DNA of 45,108 nucleotides from Pseudomonadales bacterium (lineage in GTDB: Bacteria; Pseudomonadota; Gammaproteobacteria; Pseudomonadales; Azotimanducaceae). The notes below the pieces were generated by a model. That model was not told where the DNA came from. It was given only the letters and a program-made list of their open reading frames with translations, and did no database searches. The DNA is taken from the NCBI GenBank assembly GCA_022448085.1, contig JAKUTH010000017.1:1-45108 (forward strand). Reading direction: 5' to 3'. Shown piece by piece: positions 29,480 through 38,842 of the stretch. Within the stretch, counting starts at the first letter, position 1. Every line of letters begins with the position of its first letter. The translations under genes were made by a program, and so were the position numbers.

Positions 29480-29492
29480 GAAGAAGAGCGTA

Positions 29493-30332
29493 CTATCCAT
29501 TACTCGTTAGGACCAGTGCTCTTTTGTACGCGCGCGCGCGCGTCTCGCCCGTTATTTTAGCGGCCAACCTTGCCGCCTGAGTGGGGGCGAGCTCGGCCAA
29601 GAGAATTTGGAGTGTCGAGTCAACATCGGCCCTGAGGACCTTCGTCGTTCCTCCAAGAAGACAAACGATCTCGCCGCGAACTTGTTCGTTCGATGCGATT
29701 TCATCTCGAACGCCTTCCACGCTTCCGAAGTAGAGACTCTCGTGGATCTTCGTAAGTTCACGCGCTACAAAAATTTGTCGCCGATTAGCTTCGAGCTTAC
29801 ATAGGGCATCCAAAGTATTCGAAAGTCGCCGCGCAGTTTCAAAGAACAATACTGAGCCGCCATCAATCAACAGTTGCTTTAGTCGGTCCTCACGCGCTCT
29901 TGCGCGAGCAGGGATGAATCCTGCGAACCTGAAATCGTGGTTTGGAATCGGCGCGACAGACAAAATCGTCGTAATTGCCGATGGGCCCGGAACAGGGACA
30001 ACGTGGAGTTTTCGTTTCCACAGCGCGCGTATTAGGTCAAAACCCGGATCACAAATGAGCGGCGTACCTGCGTCGGATACGAGCGCAACATCGCGACCTT
30101 CAGCAATTAGATCAAGAACACGAGAAGTCATGTTCTCCTCGTTATGTTCATGCAAGGAGATGAGGTTCGTCGCTTGAATGTCAAAAGCGCTCAAAAGCTT
30201 GCGGCATCGTCTAGTATCCTCACACGCAATGACATCAACACTCTCCAAAACTGATATCGCTCGTTCGCTCATGTCGTGGAGGTTCCCGATGGGGGTCGCG
30301 ACAACATATAAGATTCCATACCGTTCTTTCAT
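29493..30332 (-). CDS. rsmI: 16S rRNA 2'-O-methyltransferase RsmI
   Basis: This 279-residue (from ATG 30332) tetrapyrrole-methylase-fold enzyme 2'-O-methylates C1402 of 16S rRNA, the same nucleotide RsmH modifies. LYVVATPIGNLHDMSERA, EDTRRCRKLL, VALVSDAGTPLICDPGF and VVPVPGPSAITT are the hallmark blocks. A start 33 bases farther upstream (30365) is also possible. The chosen ATG overlaps the divergent lpoA ATG in one CATG. Near the C-terminus a (CG)7 run encodes RARA (29529-29542). Confidence 0.96.
   Translation of the reverse strand: MKERYGILYVVATPIGNLHDMSERAISVLESVDVIACEDTRRCRKLLSAFDIQATNLISLHEHNEENMTSRVLDLIAEGRDVALVSDAGTPLICDPGFDLIRALWKRKLHVVPVPGPSAITTILSVAPIPNHDFRFAGFIPARARAREDRLKQLLIDGGSVLFFETARRLSNTLDALCKLEANRRQIFVARELTKIHESLYFGSVEGVRDEIASNEQVRGEIVCLLGGTTKVLRADVDSTLQILLAELAPTQAARLAAKITGETRARAYKRALVLTSNG
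29525..29543. repeat. alternating pyrimidine-purine tract with (CG)7
   Basis: Nineteen bases alternate strictly between pyrimidine and purine, including seven CG steps at 29529-29542. Such a tract is prone to Z-DNA and to slippage. It lies inside rsmI, about 50 bases upstream of the rnpB 5' end. Confidence 0.6.
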
Positions 30333-32154
30333 GGCATTCCCTATTGGCCTAACCGTCTTGGTCATTCTAGGAGTCGCGGGCTGTCAAATCACACCGCTGG
30401 AAATCATCCAAAGGGATCAATATCCCATTTCGTCCAACCTGGAAATACAGATTCGACGAGCCGCAATGAACGCAAGTTCGGCAGAAACTGCGCGACTTTT
30501 TTCTTCTGCTGCGAGGCTTTTGTCGACTCACAATGGGACACAACAAACAAAATCCATTATTGCTCGCATCAAAAGTGATCCTGCCCTTTTTAGCCGTCTC
30601 AGTCGATCTGATCGCTTCGAAGTCGAGCTCATCGATCTAGAGTTGAACTACTTGGGCACTAATCCCCGCTACAAAAACGATCTGGTAAAACAATTGGAAG
30701 CCCTTACCCCGACCACCCTCGCACAAGAAATCTCCGCGTTGGAGCTGGCAGCGCAGATTCGAATCTCAATGGGAGATCATGTCGGCGCCGTTACAACTCT
30801 AATAAAACTTAGCACTTACCCGGGTGTCGACGAAAAGCAACTTGCGGTGAGGATCTGGTCTTCAATAAAAGAACTACCACTGGGATACAGTGCCACTCTC
30901 GCAAGAAATGCTAATACCGAAGACGAGTTCGCTTGGTGGGACCTTGCCACAAAATTCCTTCGCCCATTAACGCCTACTCTGCAACAGCGTGGGTGGGATG
31001 TTTGGAGATCGGCAAATCCCACCCATCTCGCGAATATGCAACCCCCATCGGAAACTTCAATACGACCCGATGAGCCCCGAACCATTGGGCTTCTGTTGCC
31101 TCAAAGCGGTCCACTAGCCGAAGCCTCGCGGGCTATTCGAGACGGATTCGTCGCGGCTTATTGGTCTACGCAACTTACTGACGAAATCGAGGCAAATCGA
31201 CGGCAGAAAATTCTGGTCTATGACACTTCTGGAAACACGATGGCAGACGTTGTCGCGCGAGCCGAAGCGGACGGCGCACAAATCCTATTGGGCCCCTTAT
31301 CCAAATCCAATGTTCAATCAATGAGCACGTTAAAAACAGACGTCCCCACCATCGCTTTGAACCGAGTAAATCCCACCCTCCAACCGAAAAGAACCGAAGC
31401 GCGTGGACCTAATGGACGAATTCCTCAATTGTCCCTAGCAGTTGAGGACGAGGCCTTGGAATTAGCAAAGCGTATCAGTAACGAAGGATTGACTCGGATA
31501 ATTGTTTTTCGAGACCACACTTCGTGGTCGCATAGGGCGTACGCCGCTTTTGCCGCCTCAATATCAAACAGCGTAGAGATAGTAAGTTTAACGACATTCG
31601 ATGATTTAAAGGATGTGACAAACGCAGTTGGTCGCGCCTTGGACATTGATGCAAGCCTTATACGCCATACAAACGTCCAAAGATTAGTCAGAAAAGAAAT
31701 TGAGTTTGTCCCAAGGCGAAGGAGCGATATACATGCCGTAGTTGGACTAGTCGGGTCTAGGGAATACGCATCGTTGGTTGCCGCTTTAGACTTCCATTTC
31801 GGATCCGACATACCACTTTTCGTAACTTCTGCCGCACTGCGATCAGACGCCCCAATAAAAAAGAAAAACGGAACGCGATTTGTTGCACTACCCCTGACAC
31901 TGTTTCCCTCTCGACTTAGACACAACCTGGAAAACGCATTCCCTGCAGCTAAACAGAATCCTTCTTTCTACGCACTCGGGATCGATGCGTATCGACTTGC
32001 AAACCAATTTGAACGGCTTATGGCCGGCATATCTATCCCAGCAACCACCGGGAATCTAAAACTAAGTCGAAACAGTTTGATACAGCGAGCACCAGCTTGG
32101 GGCCAAATAACGAATAATTCACAGATTGCCCGCCCTCTCTCGATCGTTGATTAA
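30331..32154 (+). CDS. lpoA: penicillin-binding protein activator LpoA, outer-membrane lipoprotein
   Basis: This 607-residue LppC-family lipoprotein activates PBP1A from the outer membrane. The signal peptide MAFPIGLTVLVILGVAGC ends in a lipobox with the lipidated Cys18. A helical, TPR-like N-terminal half is followed from about residue 250 (RTIGLLLPQSGPLAEASRAI) by a type I periplasmic-binding-protein fold, with GAQILLGPLSKSNV and VPTIALNRVN. The start at 30331 is fixed by the signal peptide; the longer open frame upstream is the complement of rsmI. yraN and diaA, often next downstream, are missing. Confidence 0.93.
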   Translation: MAFPIGLTVLVILGVAGCQITPLEIIQRDQYPISSNLEIQIRRAAMNASSAETARLFSSAARLLSTHNGTQQTKSIIARIKSDPALFSRLSRSDRFEVELIDLELNYLGTNPRYKNDLVKQLEALTPTTLAQEISALELAAQIRISMGDHVGAVTTLIKLSTYPGVDEKQLAVRIWSSIKELPLGYSATLARNANTEDEFAWWDLATKFLRPLTPTLQQRGWDVWRSANPTHLANMQPPSETSIRPDEPRTIGLLLPQSGPLAEASRAIRDGFVAAYWSTQLTDEIEANRRQKILVYDTSGNTMADVVARAEADGAQILLGPLSKSNVQSMSTLKTDVPTIALNRVNPTLQPKRTEARGPNGRIPQLSLAVEDEALELAKRISNEGLTRIIVFRDHTSWSHRAYAAFAASISNSVEIVSLTTFDDLKDVTNAVGRALDIDASLIRHTNVQRLVRKEIEFVPRRRSDIHAVVGLVGSREYASLVAALDFHFGSDIPLFVTSAALRSDAPIKKKNGTRFVALPLTLFPSRLRHNLENAFPAAKQNPSFYALGIDAYRLANQFERLMAGISIPATTGNLKLSRNSLIQRAPAWGQITNNSQIARPLSIVD

Positions 32155-32278
32155 CAGAGTGACCACCCATAGTCTCTTTTCTGAATAGGAAACTGTTCTA
32201 CGTACACGGCTGTTGAAAATAGAACACTTCCCACATCTCTTGGATCAGCCAAAAACACACGTTTTTGTCAACCGAACT

Positions 32279-32284
32279 TATAAT
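32279..32284 (+). promoter_or_regulatory. perfect TATAAT -10 before dolP
   Basis: A consensus -10 lies 29 bases before the dolP ATG, with a GAGG Shine-Dalgarno shortly before the start. No good -35 is found 15-19 bases upstream. The rest of the 159-base lpoA-dolP gap holds only a weak 6-bp inverted repeat (GTTCTA at 32195, TAGAAC at 32220). Confidence 0.4.
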
Positions 32285-32313
32285 AGGTCAATAAACATTT
32301 AACGAGGCTTCAC

Positions 32314-32862
32314 ATGTCTGTTAAACCCAGCGTGACAAGCTTACTTTTGGTTTTGATGTTCCTAAACTCGTGCAACTCTTTTAAAAGCGTCCCAACCGCC
32401 CGCACTCCAGGAAGAATAATTGACGATGGATTTATCCAACGAATCGCACATCGCCAAATCAGAAGACTCGAACCAAAAATTAATGCCGGCAATATCTCAG
32501 TTCATTCCTTTAATCGTACAGTTCTCTTGACTGGTCAGGTCGAAAACTCAGCGCTGGCTACACTAGTTGAGTCGGCCATTTTCAAAATCCGCATCGTAAA
32601 GCATATTCACAATGAAATTACGGTAAGCGGCCCGACAAGCATCACCGTTCGCGCTGGCGATGCGTTAGTCAACACGAAGGTACGGTCAAAGTTGTTGATT
32701 ACACAAAATGTGAACTTAAACCGATTTAAAGTGGTTACCAACAACGGAGTAGTTTTCTTAATGGGTCTGGTTCCTCGAGATGAAGCAAACCGCGCCGTCG
32801 AGGCGGTACGAACGGTCTTTGGTGTTCAGAAGGTGGTCAAGATTATCGAGTACGTAGATTGA
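32314..32862 (+). CDS. dolP: dual BON-domain lipoprotein DolP (YraP)
   Basis: This 182-residue lipoprotein has a signal peptide ending in the lipobox LNSC (Cys20) and two BON domains: about 45-110, with ISVHSFNRTVLLTGQVEN, and about 115-182, with TNNGVVFLMGLVPRDEANRAVEAV. DolP binds anionic phospholipids at the outer membrane and supports envelope integrity and, in E. coli, amidase activity at the septum. It follows lpoA after a 159-base gap, a conserved neighbourhood, and converges on sspA. Confidence 0.9.
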   Translation: MSVKPSVTSLLLVLMFLNSCNSFKSVPTARTPGRIIDDGFIQRIAHRQIRRLEPKINAGNISVHSFNRTVLLTGQVENSALATLVESAIFKIRIVKHIHNEITVSGPTSITVRAGDALVNTKVRSKLLITQNVNLNRFKVVTNNGVVFLMGLVPRDEANRAVEAVRTVFGVQKVVKIIEYVD

Positions 32863-32980
32863 ATCAGCACGATGCTATGTATACATCGGTTTCGTCTAAA
32901 TGATATTTGAGCTCAAGCCGTAAACCGAAATGTCGCATTGTCCGGCTGCGCGAGATCGCTCTTTCATATTTACCCGCATC

Positions 32981-33613
32981 TTATTCGCGCATATCCACTT
33001 CGGGTTCTGTAAGGCTCTCTTGAAACGTGTCACGTTCGAACATATCGTTCATATATCGTTGCATTGGCTTAAGTTGACGAGCTGACATCTTTAAGTCCAA
33101 TGCATTCAGGCGCCAGAGAATAGGCGCCACAAAACAATCCACCAGAGTGAATTCGTCGTTCATAAAAAAGGAGCGATCAGCAAATACAGGTGCTATGGCG
33201 GTAAGACTTTCTCGTAGCTCTTTTCGAGCCTTATCCATCGCAGTCTCTCGTCCTCTGCCCGCCATTAACACATCGACTCTCTTACTCCAATCAAGTTCGA
33301 TGCGGTGCATCAATAAACGACACTGAGCCCGTGCGACAGGGTATACGGGCAGCAAGGGTGGATGTGGAAACCGCTCGTCCAAGTACTCCATAATTACAGT
33401 ACTTTTGTACAACACCAGTTCTCGATCTAGAAGAGTCGGAAGCGTTCCATAGGCGTTGACTTCCGAAAGATTTTCGGGAATCTGTAATGGGTCGACATCT
33501 ACGACGTCGACGGATACCCCTTTTTCACACAAAACCATCCGTACGCGGTGACTGTAATGATCTCGCGGGTCAGAGAAAAGCGTCATTGACGCCCGTTTCG
33601 TGGCGAAGCTCAT
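32981..33613 (-). CDS. sspA: stringent starvation protein A
   Basis: This 210-residue GST-fold protein binds RNA polymerase and alters transcription in starvation and acid stress. MTLFSDPRDHYSHRVRMVL, PTLLDRELVLYKSTVIMEYLDERFPHPPLLPVYPVARAQ (region only) and the C-terminal TLVDCFVAPILWRL match SspA closely; the PHPP segment is the surface needed for function. It is downstream of rpsI as in E. coli; petABC, which separates them in Pseudomonas, is not here. sspB, the usual next gene, is also absent. Confidence 0.95.
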   Translation of the reverse strand: MSFATKRASMTLFSDPRDHYSHRVRMVLCEKGVSVDVVDVDPLQIPENLSEVNAYGTLPTLLDRELVLYKSTVIMEYLDERFPHPPLLPVYPVARAQCRLLMHRIELDWSKRVDVLMAGRGRETAMDKARKELRESLTAIAPVFADRSFFMNDEFTLVDCFVAPILWRLNALDLKMSARQLKPMQRYMNDMFERDTFQESLTEPEVDMRE

Positions 33614-33698
33614 ATTATCTCCGATCCTGAACGTTGCCGTGTTTCAGCACGAACAATGCTTAAATAGAAACCTCACGCTAACAGCGAAGGGCCGATCC

Positions 33699-34088
33699 CT
33701 AGCGCTTCGAATATTGCGGTCGCTTTCGTGCCTTTCGAAGCCCAACTTTCTTTCGTTCTACTTCTCGAGCATCACGAGTTAGTAACCCCGCTTGTCGAAG
33801 CGGTAGCCGTAATTTTTCATCGTAATCCACCAAAGCTCTAGCTATACCTAGCCGAATAGCTCCCGCTTGCCCTGAACCGCCGCCGCCCTCGACCGTTATA
33901 CGCAAGTCGAATTGATCGACCGCATCCGCAACCTCTAAAGGTTGTCGGACAATCATGCGAGCGGTTTCACGTCCAAAATATTCATCGAGCGTTCGATTAT
34001 TCACTAAAACTCGACCCGTTCCGCTCTGTAGAAACACTCTCGCGGCAGAACTTTTTCGACGCCCGGTCCCGTACTTCGAATCACCCAT
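33699..34088 (-). CDS. rpsI: 30S ribosomal protein S9
   Basis: This 129-residue protein of the small subunit head has the [20 protein letters not shown]-terminus, [19 protein letters not shown] and the [17 protein letters not shown]-terminus whose last basic residues contact P-site tRNA. It begins 3 bases after rplM, the conserved operon. Confidence 0.98.
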   Translation of the reverse strand: MGDSKYGTGRRKSSAARVFLQSGTGRVLVNNRTLDEYFGRETARMIVRQPLEVADAVDQFDLRITVEGGGGSGQAGAIRLGIARALVDYDEKLRLPLRQAGLLTRDAREVERKKVGLRKARKRPQYSKR

Positions 34089-34091
34089 TCT

Positions 34092-34523
34092 TTAACTTAG
34101 CACCATCGTTTTCGGCTGCTGCGCTCCATGTGGATGCGTATCGCCGGCATACACTTTTAATTTACGGAAAACTGCGCGACCCAAGGGATTCCTGGGTAGC
34201 ATTCCCTTCACTGCCTTCTCTAATAGCTCTTCAGGCTTGGCCTCACGCAACCTCTTAAGAGACGTGCTTTTTATTCCCCCTGGATATCCACTATGCCTGT
34301 AATATATTTTTTTTGTTTCCTTGCTTCCACTAACGAAGACCTTTTCGGCATTCACCACGATAATGTAGTCACCCGCGTCCACGTGTGGCGTGTACTCGGC
34401 CTTGTGCTTGCCTCGGAGACGACGCGCAATTTCGCTTGCTAGACGCCCAAGCGTCTGACCCGTGGCGTCAACCACATACCAGTCATGCGCGACATCTTGT
34501 TGACGCACACTCACCGTCTTCAT
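34092..34523 (-). CDS. rplM: 50S ribosomal protein L13
   Basis: This 143-residue early-assembly large-subunit protein has [35 protein letters not shown] and the [20 protein letters not shown] block. It is the first gene of rplM-rpsI-sspA, with a good promoter 29 bases or more upstream and a short leader. Confidence 0.98.
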   Translation of the reverse strand: MKTVSVRQQDVAHDWYVVDATGQTLGRLASEIARRLRGKHKAEYTPHVDAGDYIIVVNAEKVFVSGSKETKKIYYRHSGYPGGIKSTSLKRLREAKPEELLEKAVKGMLPRNPLGRAVFRKLKVYAGDTHPHGAQQPKTMVLS

Positions 34524-34551
34524 TTCGGAACTCGGAGAAATTGGAGCGCGA

Positions 34552-34580
34552 ATCTTAGTTCACGCCCTAATTGTTTTCAA
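34552..34580 (-). promoter_or_regulatory. rplM-rpsI promoter
   Basis: TTGAAA (34575-34580) and TAAGAT (34552-34557) are 17 bases apart on the minus strand, followed by a GC-rich TCGCGC discriminator as in ribosomal promoters. It sits in the 83-base gap after zapE. Confidence 0.6.
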
Positions 34581-34606
34581 CTCTAACCATGCCCTATCAG
34601 CCGGTG

Positions 34607-35719
34607 CTAAGGACGATGCGGGCTCGACAGATAGGCGTTCGATCGCATCTCGATAATGCGACTTTGAGTACGCTCGAATTCGCGCAATAGCTTCGAACCG
34701 ACGTATAAAGTTTCAATCTCCACCGAAGCGTTAAATAGAACCTTCACTCCGTGATCGTAGAATTCGTCAATCAAACTTATGAAGCGGCGCGCCTGGCTTT
34801 CACATTCCCCGTCGAGCTGATGAATCCCCCAAATAACAACCGTATGGAAAAGCCGTGCGATCTCGATGTAGTCATTCGCGCTGCGCGGCCCACCACATAG
34901 GGTTGAAAACTCAAACCCAACCGCCCCTTCTGCTCTATAACGAACAGAAATATCACGACCATTGACCGTTACGTGTCCGCCAATCTTAAATGTTCCTCCC
35001 GTTAAAGTTGCAAACTCGACCGCAGAGAAAAGATCATCAGTGCCCGCAACTCGATATACCGAGTGCTTCCGAAGGAAATTCAGCCGGTAGTCGGTCCCCG
35101 ACTCAAGTTTTTCTACACGCATGTGACGATCAATAAGCGCGATTACGGGTAAAAATTGATTTCGCTGTAGGCCATTTTCATACAGATTAACTGGCGCAAC
35201 GTTGGACGTAGCTATGAGCGTAACGCCCTTCGCGAAAAGAGCGTCCAATAAACCCCCGAGTATCATCGCATCGCCGATATCCGAAACAAAAAACTCGTCT
35301 AAGCAAATTATCGAGGCGGACCTAGCAAATCGAGAGGCAACCGCATCGATGGGATCCACAGTACCCTCCAACAAAGCCAATTCTTCGTGAATCCGGCGCA
35401 TAAAGTGGTGGAAATGTAGTCGTTCGGATATACCCGGCTGCAGTGATTCGTGAAACAAATCCATTAAATAGGTCTTGCCACGGCCCACCCCACCCCATAG
35501 GTAAAGACCTCTAATAGGATCCCGAGCGTTGAATCCTAGACCATGCTTAACGCGTGATAATAGCGAAGGCGACGAATAACGAAGCATAATGTTGTGGTGG
35601 AGGTCCGTGAAGATTTCGACAATTCGCCGTTGGCGAACGTCGTCAACATAACCGGCCTCAATATTCCGCTCATATCGCGCGTCCGGACGGATTATTTCTA
35701 GTTTGCTTGACCACCGCAC
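34607..35719 (-). CDS. zapE: cell division ATPase ZapE
   Basis: This 370-residue AFG1-like P-loop ATPase has Walker A GGVGRGKTYLMDLF, Walker B IICLDEFFVSDIGDA, sensor ATSNVAP and the arginine-rich LQRNQFLPVIALI block. In E. coli ZapE acts at the Z-ring late in division. It lies upstream of rplM, as in E. coli. A 146-base gap, in which I see no gene, separates it from hisD. Confidence 0.93.
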   Translation of the reverse strand: MRWSSKLEIIRPDARYERNIEAGYVDDVRQRRIVEIFTDLHHNIMLRYSSPSLLSRVKHGLGFNARDPIRGLYLWGGVGRGKTYLMDLFHESLQPGISERLHFHHFMRRIHEELALLEGTVDPIDAVASRFARSASIICLDEFFVSDIGDAMILGGLLDALFAKGVTLIATSNVAPVNLYENGLQRNQFLPVIALIDRHMRVEKLESGTDYRLNFLRKHSVYRVAGTDDLFSAVEFATLTGGTFKIGGHVTVNGRDISVRYRAEGAVGFEFSTLCGGPRSANDYIEIARLFHTVVIWGIHQLDGECESQARRFISLIDEFYDHGVKVLFNASVEIETLYVGSKLLREFERTQSRIIEMRSNAYLSSPHRP

Positions 35720-35865
35720 CCTTAGTTAATCGTCCACGTTACAAAGAAGGATCGGGGCGCGAACCTGGACAGTTGTTTTTTACGGCTTCACGCCGACCGA
35801 ACCAAACAAATGTCCATCGCGACAATAACCATGAAACTGCCGGCAACGAATTATTCAGCATTAGT

Positions 35866-37170
35866 TCACGGATCTTCGACACGAGCGCGAGCCGCCGCTG
35901 AATGGGCTGTAAGACCCTCCGTATTGGCAAGTGTCGCTGCAATTCGACCTATTTTCTTAGCACCATCAGGTGAACATCGGATGATCGAACTACGTTTCTG
36001 GAATTCACGAACGCTGAGCCCGGAAGCGTATCGTGCCGAACCGAAAGTAGGCAGCACATGACTCGGTCCCGCCGAATAATCGCCAAGCACTTCTGCGCTA
36101 TACCCACCCATAAATATTGCACCCGCGTGCTGAACTAGCGGTAACAATGCGTCGGGTTCCGAAACGGCAAGCTGTAAGTGTTCCGGCGCAAAACGATTAA
36201 CAAGTGAAATCGCGTCTTCAAGATCACGGCACTTTATAAATGCGCCACGATCCGCAAAGGATCTTTCTATTATTTCGCTTCGTTCGAGACCAGGCATTAA
36301 CTTTTCGATCTCACGATACACTGCTTCGAGATACGGTCGGTACGGGGAAATCAGAATTGCCTGGGCAGTACGATCGTGCTCTGCTTGGGCGCACAAATCC
36401 AGGGCCGTCCATCGAGCGGAAACGGACCCGTCAGCAACTATCAGAGTTTCAGTTGGACCGGCGATACCGTCAATTCCTACAGGTCCAAAGACCAATCGTT
36501 TTGCTGCCGTAACGAATGCCCCTCCCGGCCCGACAATCTTATCTACGGACTTTACCGTCTCTGTTCCATACGCGAGCGCAGCTATCGCCTGCGCACCACC
36601 AATAGTGTATATCCGATCGACTTCTGCCACGTGCATTGCCGCGAGCACGTGCCGATTGCATTCACCCATGGGAGCTGGCACTACGGCAGTGATCTCGCGA
36701 ACCCCAGCGATACGCGCGGGAATTACTGTCATAAGTACTGAAGACGGATAAGCGGCCTGACCGCCCGGTACATATACGCCTACATGTTGTATTGCCGTTA
36801 CTCGGTACCCCAGAAAATTGCCATGTTCGTCCTCAGTCTCAAAAGATTCGTCAATTTCCGCCTCGTGAAACGATTTAATGCGCGCCGCCGCCTCGTCAAG
36901 GGCTTTTCTATCGGAGTTGACAAGTAGTTCGTATGCTTCACGACATTGACCTGGAGAGACCGTCAACCGCTCCATCGACGAGACTTCAAAACGATCATAT
37001 TCTGCGGTCAACGCTATGAGAGCACTGTCACCCTCTGCCCTGACTCTTTCGATGGCGGTTTTAGCCCTGATCTCGATTGTCGCATCTTCCCGCGCCTCCC
37101 ACTCGAGAAGGTTTCCCAGACGATTCTCGAAATCAGCTTCGTCGGTATCGATTCTTACTATGTTGACCAA
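35866..37170 (-). CDS. hisD: histidinol dehydrogenase
   Basis: This 434-residue zinc enzyme oxidises L-histidinol to L-histidine in two NAD steps. Zinc ligands are visible in CAQAEHDRTAQA (Gln and His) and toward the end in LTAHSAAARAR; GPTETLIVADG and SAGPSHVLPTFGSARYASGL are other signature blocks. It lies 15 bases after murA. In Pseudomonas hisG sits between these two; here it is missing, and no hisC follows. Confidence 0.97.
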   Translation of the reverse strand: MVNIVRIDTDEADFENRLGNLLEWEAREDATIEIRAKTAIERVRAEGDSALIALTAEYDRFEVSSMERLTVSPGQCREAYELLVNSDRKALDEAAARIKSFHEAEIDESFETEDEHGNFLGYRVTAIQHVGVYVPGGQAAYPSSVLMTVIPARIAGVREITAVVPAPMGECNRHVLAAMHVAEVDRIYTIGGAQAIAALAYGTETVKSVDKIVGPGGAFVTAAKRLVFGPVGIDGIAGPTETLIVADGSVSARWTALDLCAQAEHDRTAQAILISPYRPYLEAVYREIEKLMPGLERSEIIERSFADRGAFIKCRDLEDAISLVNRFAPEHLQLAVSEPDALLPLVQHAGAIFMGGYSAEVLGDYSAGPSHVLPTFGSARYASGLSVREFQKRSSIIRCSPDGAKKIGRIAATLANTEGLTAHSAAARARVEDP

Positions 37171-37185
37171 GAATTTACCTTGATT

Positions 37186-38454
37186 TCAACGCGACGAAAG
37201 ACGCTGTACGTCGGCCCCAATTGATTGCAATTTTTCCTCAATACACTCGTACCCCCTGTCAATGTGGTAAATCCTGTCCACTAGGGTCTCACCGTCCGCG
37301 ACCAGACCTCCAATAACTAAGCTGAATGATGCTCGCAAATCAGTCGCCATCACGGGAGCGCCCCGTAGTCCCGTCACCCCCTTTACGACGGCTGTGGTTT
37401 TACCGTCAAACGATATGTCCGCGCCTAACCTCACCAATTCATGAACATGCATGAACCGATTTTCAAAAATTGTCTCGGTTATACGACTGGTACCGTTACT
37501 AATGGCATTAAGGGCAACGTACTGTGCTTGCATGTCTGTCGGAAATCCTGGATAGGGCTCAGTACAGATATCGACAGCAGTCAGATCGTGAGCCCCCGCA
37601 TCTACTCTTATCCAATCATCACCCATCGTAATCGAAACGCCACTTTCTTGAAGTTTCTTAGTAACAGCCTTGATGTGTCCAGGGCACGTATTCCGAAGCA
37701 AGAGATGCCCTTGAGTGGCTGCTGCAGCAATCAAATACGTACCTGTTTCTACTCGATCAGGCATGATTCGGATTTCTCCTCCTTGGAGAGAACTTACTCC
37801 TTCTATCATTAGAGTATCTGTACCAGCTCCTTCGATTCGCGCACCCATCGCCACTAAACATGCCGCGAGTTCTGTCACCTCAGGTTCACACGCGGCATTG
37901 TGGATAGTGGTTTCACCACGCGCGAGCGTCGCCGCCATCATCAAATTTTGGGTACCTCCAACTGTTTTTACGTCCATGTCTATTTTTGTTCCCGTCAACC
38001 CTTTCTTTGCATCTGCAACGACATAACCCTCTTCAACTTGGATGTCAGCGCCCAACGCCGACAACCCTTTGAGGTGCTGGTCAACGGGTCTGGGGCCAAT
38101 CGCGCAACCTCCTGGTAGCGATACTTCGGCGTGACCGTGGATTGCTAGCAATGGTCCCAGAACGAGGAACGAAGCCCGCATCGTCTTAACAAGATCGTAC
38201 GGCGCCCGGAGATTCACGATATCCCGAGTGCGAACTTCTATCGTCATATTTTCTTCAACTGTGACATCGAGGCCTATGGTTCCAAGGAGCTCGATCATAG
38301 TCGTCACATCATTGAGGTGGGGGACATTCGCTATTCGAAGCGATTCTTCTGACAAAATTGACGCTGCAAGAATCGGCAGGGCCGAATTCTTTGAACCCGA
38401 AATAGTGATCGTGCCAGTCAGGGGATTTCCACCCCTTATCAGCAATTTATCCAC
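37186..38454 (-). CDS. murA: UDP-N-acetylglucosamine 1-carboxyvinyltransferase
   Basis: This 422-residue enzyme transfers enolpyruvate from PEP to UDP-GlcNAc, the first committed step to peptidoglycan. The SKNSALP segment holds Lys22 and Asn23, and the active-site loop [19 protein letters not shown] has C117, equivalent to the Cys alkylated by fosfomycin in E. coli, so sensitivity is expected. It lies 23 bases after ibaG, the standard pairing. Confidence 0.97.
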   Translation of the reverse strand: MDKLLIRGGNPLTGTITISGSKNSALPILAASILSEESLRIANVPHLNDVTTMIELLGTIGLDVTVEENMTIEVRTRDIVNLRAPYDLVKTMRASFLVLGPLLAIHGHAEVSLPGGCAIGPRPVDQHLKGLSALGADIQVEEGYVVADAKKGLTGTKIDMDVKTVGGTQNLMMAATLARGETTIHNAACEPEVTELAACLVAMGARIEGAGTDTLMIEGVSSLQGGEIRIMPDRVETGTYLIAAAATQGHLLLRNTCPGHIKAVTKKLQESGVSITMGDDWIRVDAGAHDLTAVDICTEPYPGFPTDMQAQYVALNAISNGTSRITETIFENRFMHVHELVRLGADISFDGKTTAVVKGVTGLRGAPVMATDLRASFSLVIGGLVADGETLVDRIYHIDRGYECIEEKLQSIGADVQRLSSR

Positions 38455-38477
38455 TAAATTCTCTTTAAAACGATTGG

Positions 38478-38702
38478 CTAAAGACCGTGCGGAGTGAGCG
38501 CTTTAATTGTAATCGCATGCAAAGCTCCAGACTCAATGAGATCAGCTATGCAGCGGTAGACCTTTTGTTGACGCTTGACAGGCGCAAGGCCTTCAAAAAC
38601 ATCAGCAATGATTCGAATAGCTGCCCGATTGCCATCCATATCGACCGTAATCTCTGCGCTTGGAAATTCAATTTCAAGCCTCTTTCTGAGTTCGGTCTCC
38701 AT
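38478..38702 (-). CDS. ibaG: BolA-family protein IbaG
   Basis: This small BolA/IbaG protein (74 residues from ATG 38702; a GTG at 38744 would give 88) has the [21 protein letters not shown] helix-turn and the [10 protein letters not shown] strand with the conserved His. The family partners monothiol glutaredoxins in iron-sulfur handling. It precedes murA as in E. coli and Pseudomonas. The mla genes that normally lie between it and yrbG are absent. Confidence 0.88.
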   Translation of the reverse strand: METELRKRLEIEFPSAEITVDMDGNRAAIRIIADVFEGLAPVKRQQKVYRCIADLIESGALHAITIKALTPHGL

Positions 38703-38842
38703 CTCTGTTCTACGCCTAAATTTATGCGACCGACCACCTGACACGGGGCCTATACGTGCGCACTATAACAGCGCGGTAATTGTGTGTTCGAGAGTCTTGC
38801 TACAATCCTTCTGATTTCACTTCCTAGTAATTCACTTTCATT

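Noticed and set aside
32255-32313. A sigma-E promoter before dolP
   Set aside because: GAACTT is present at 32274 but no TCNNA-type -10 lies at the right spacing; the site instead overlaps a sigma-70 TATAAT.
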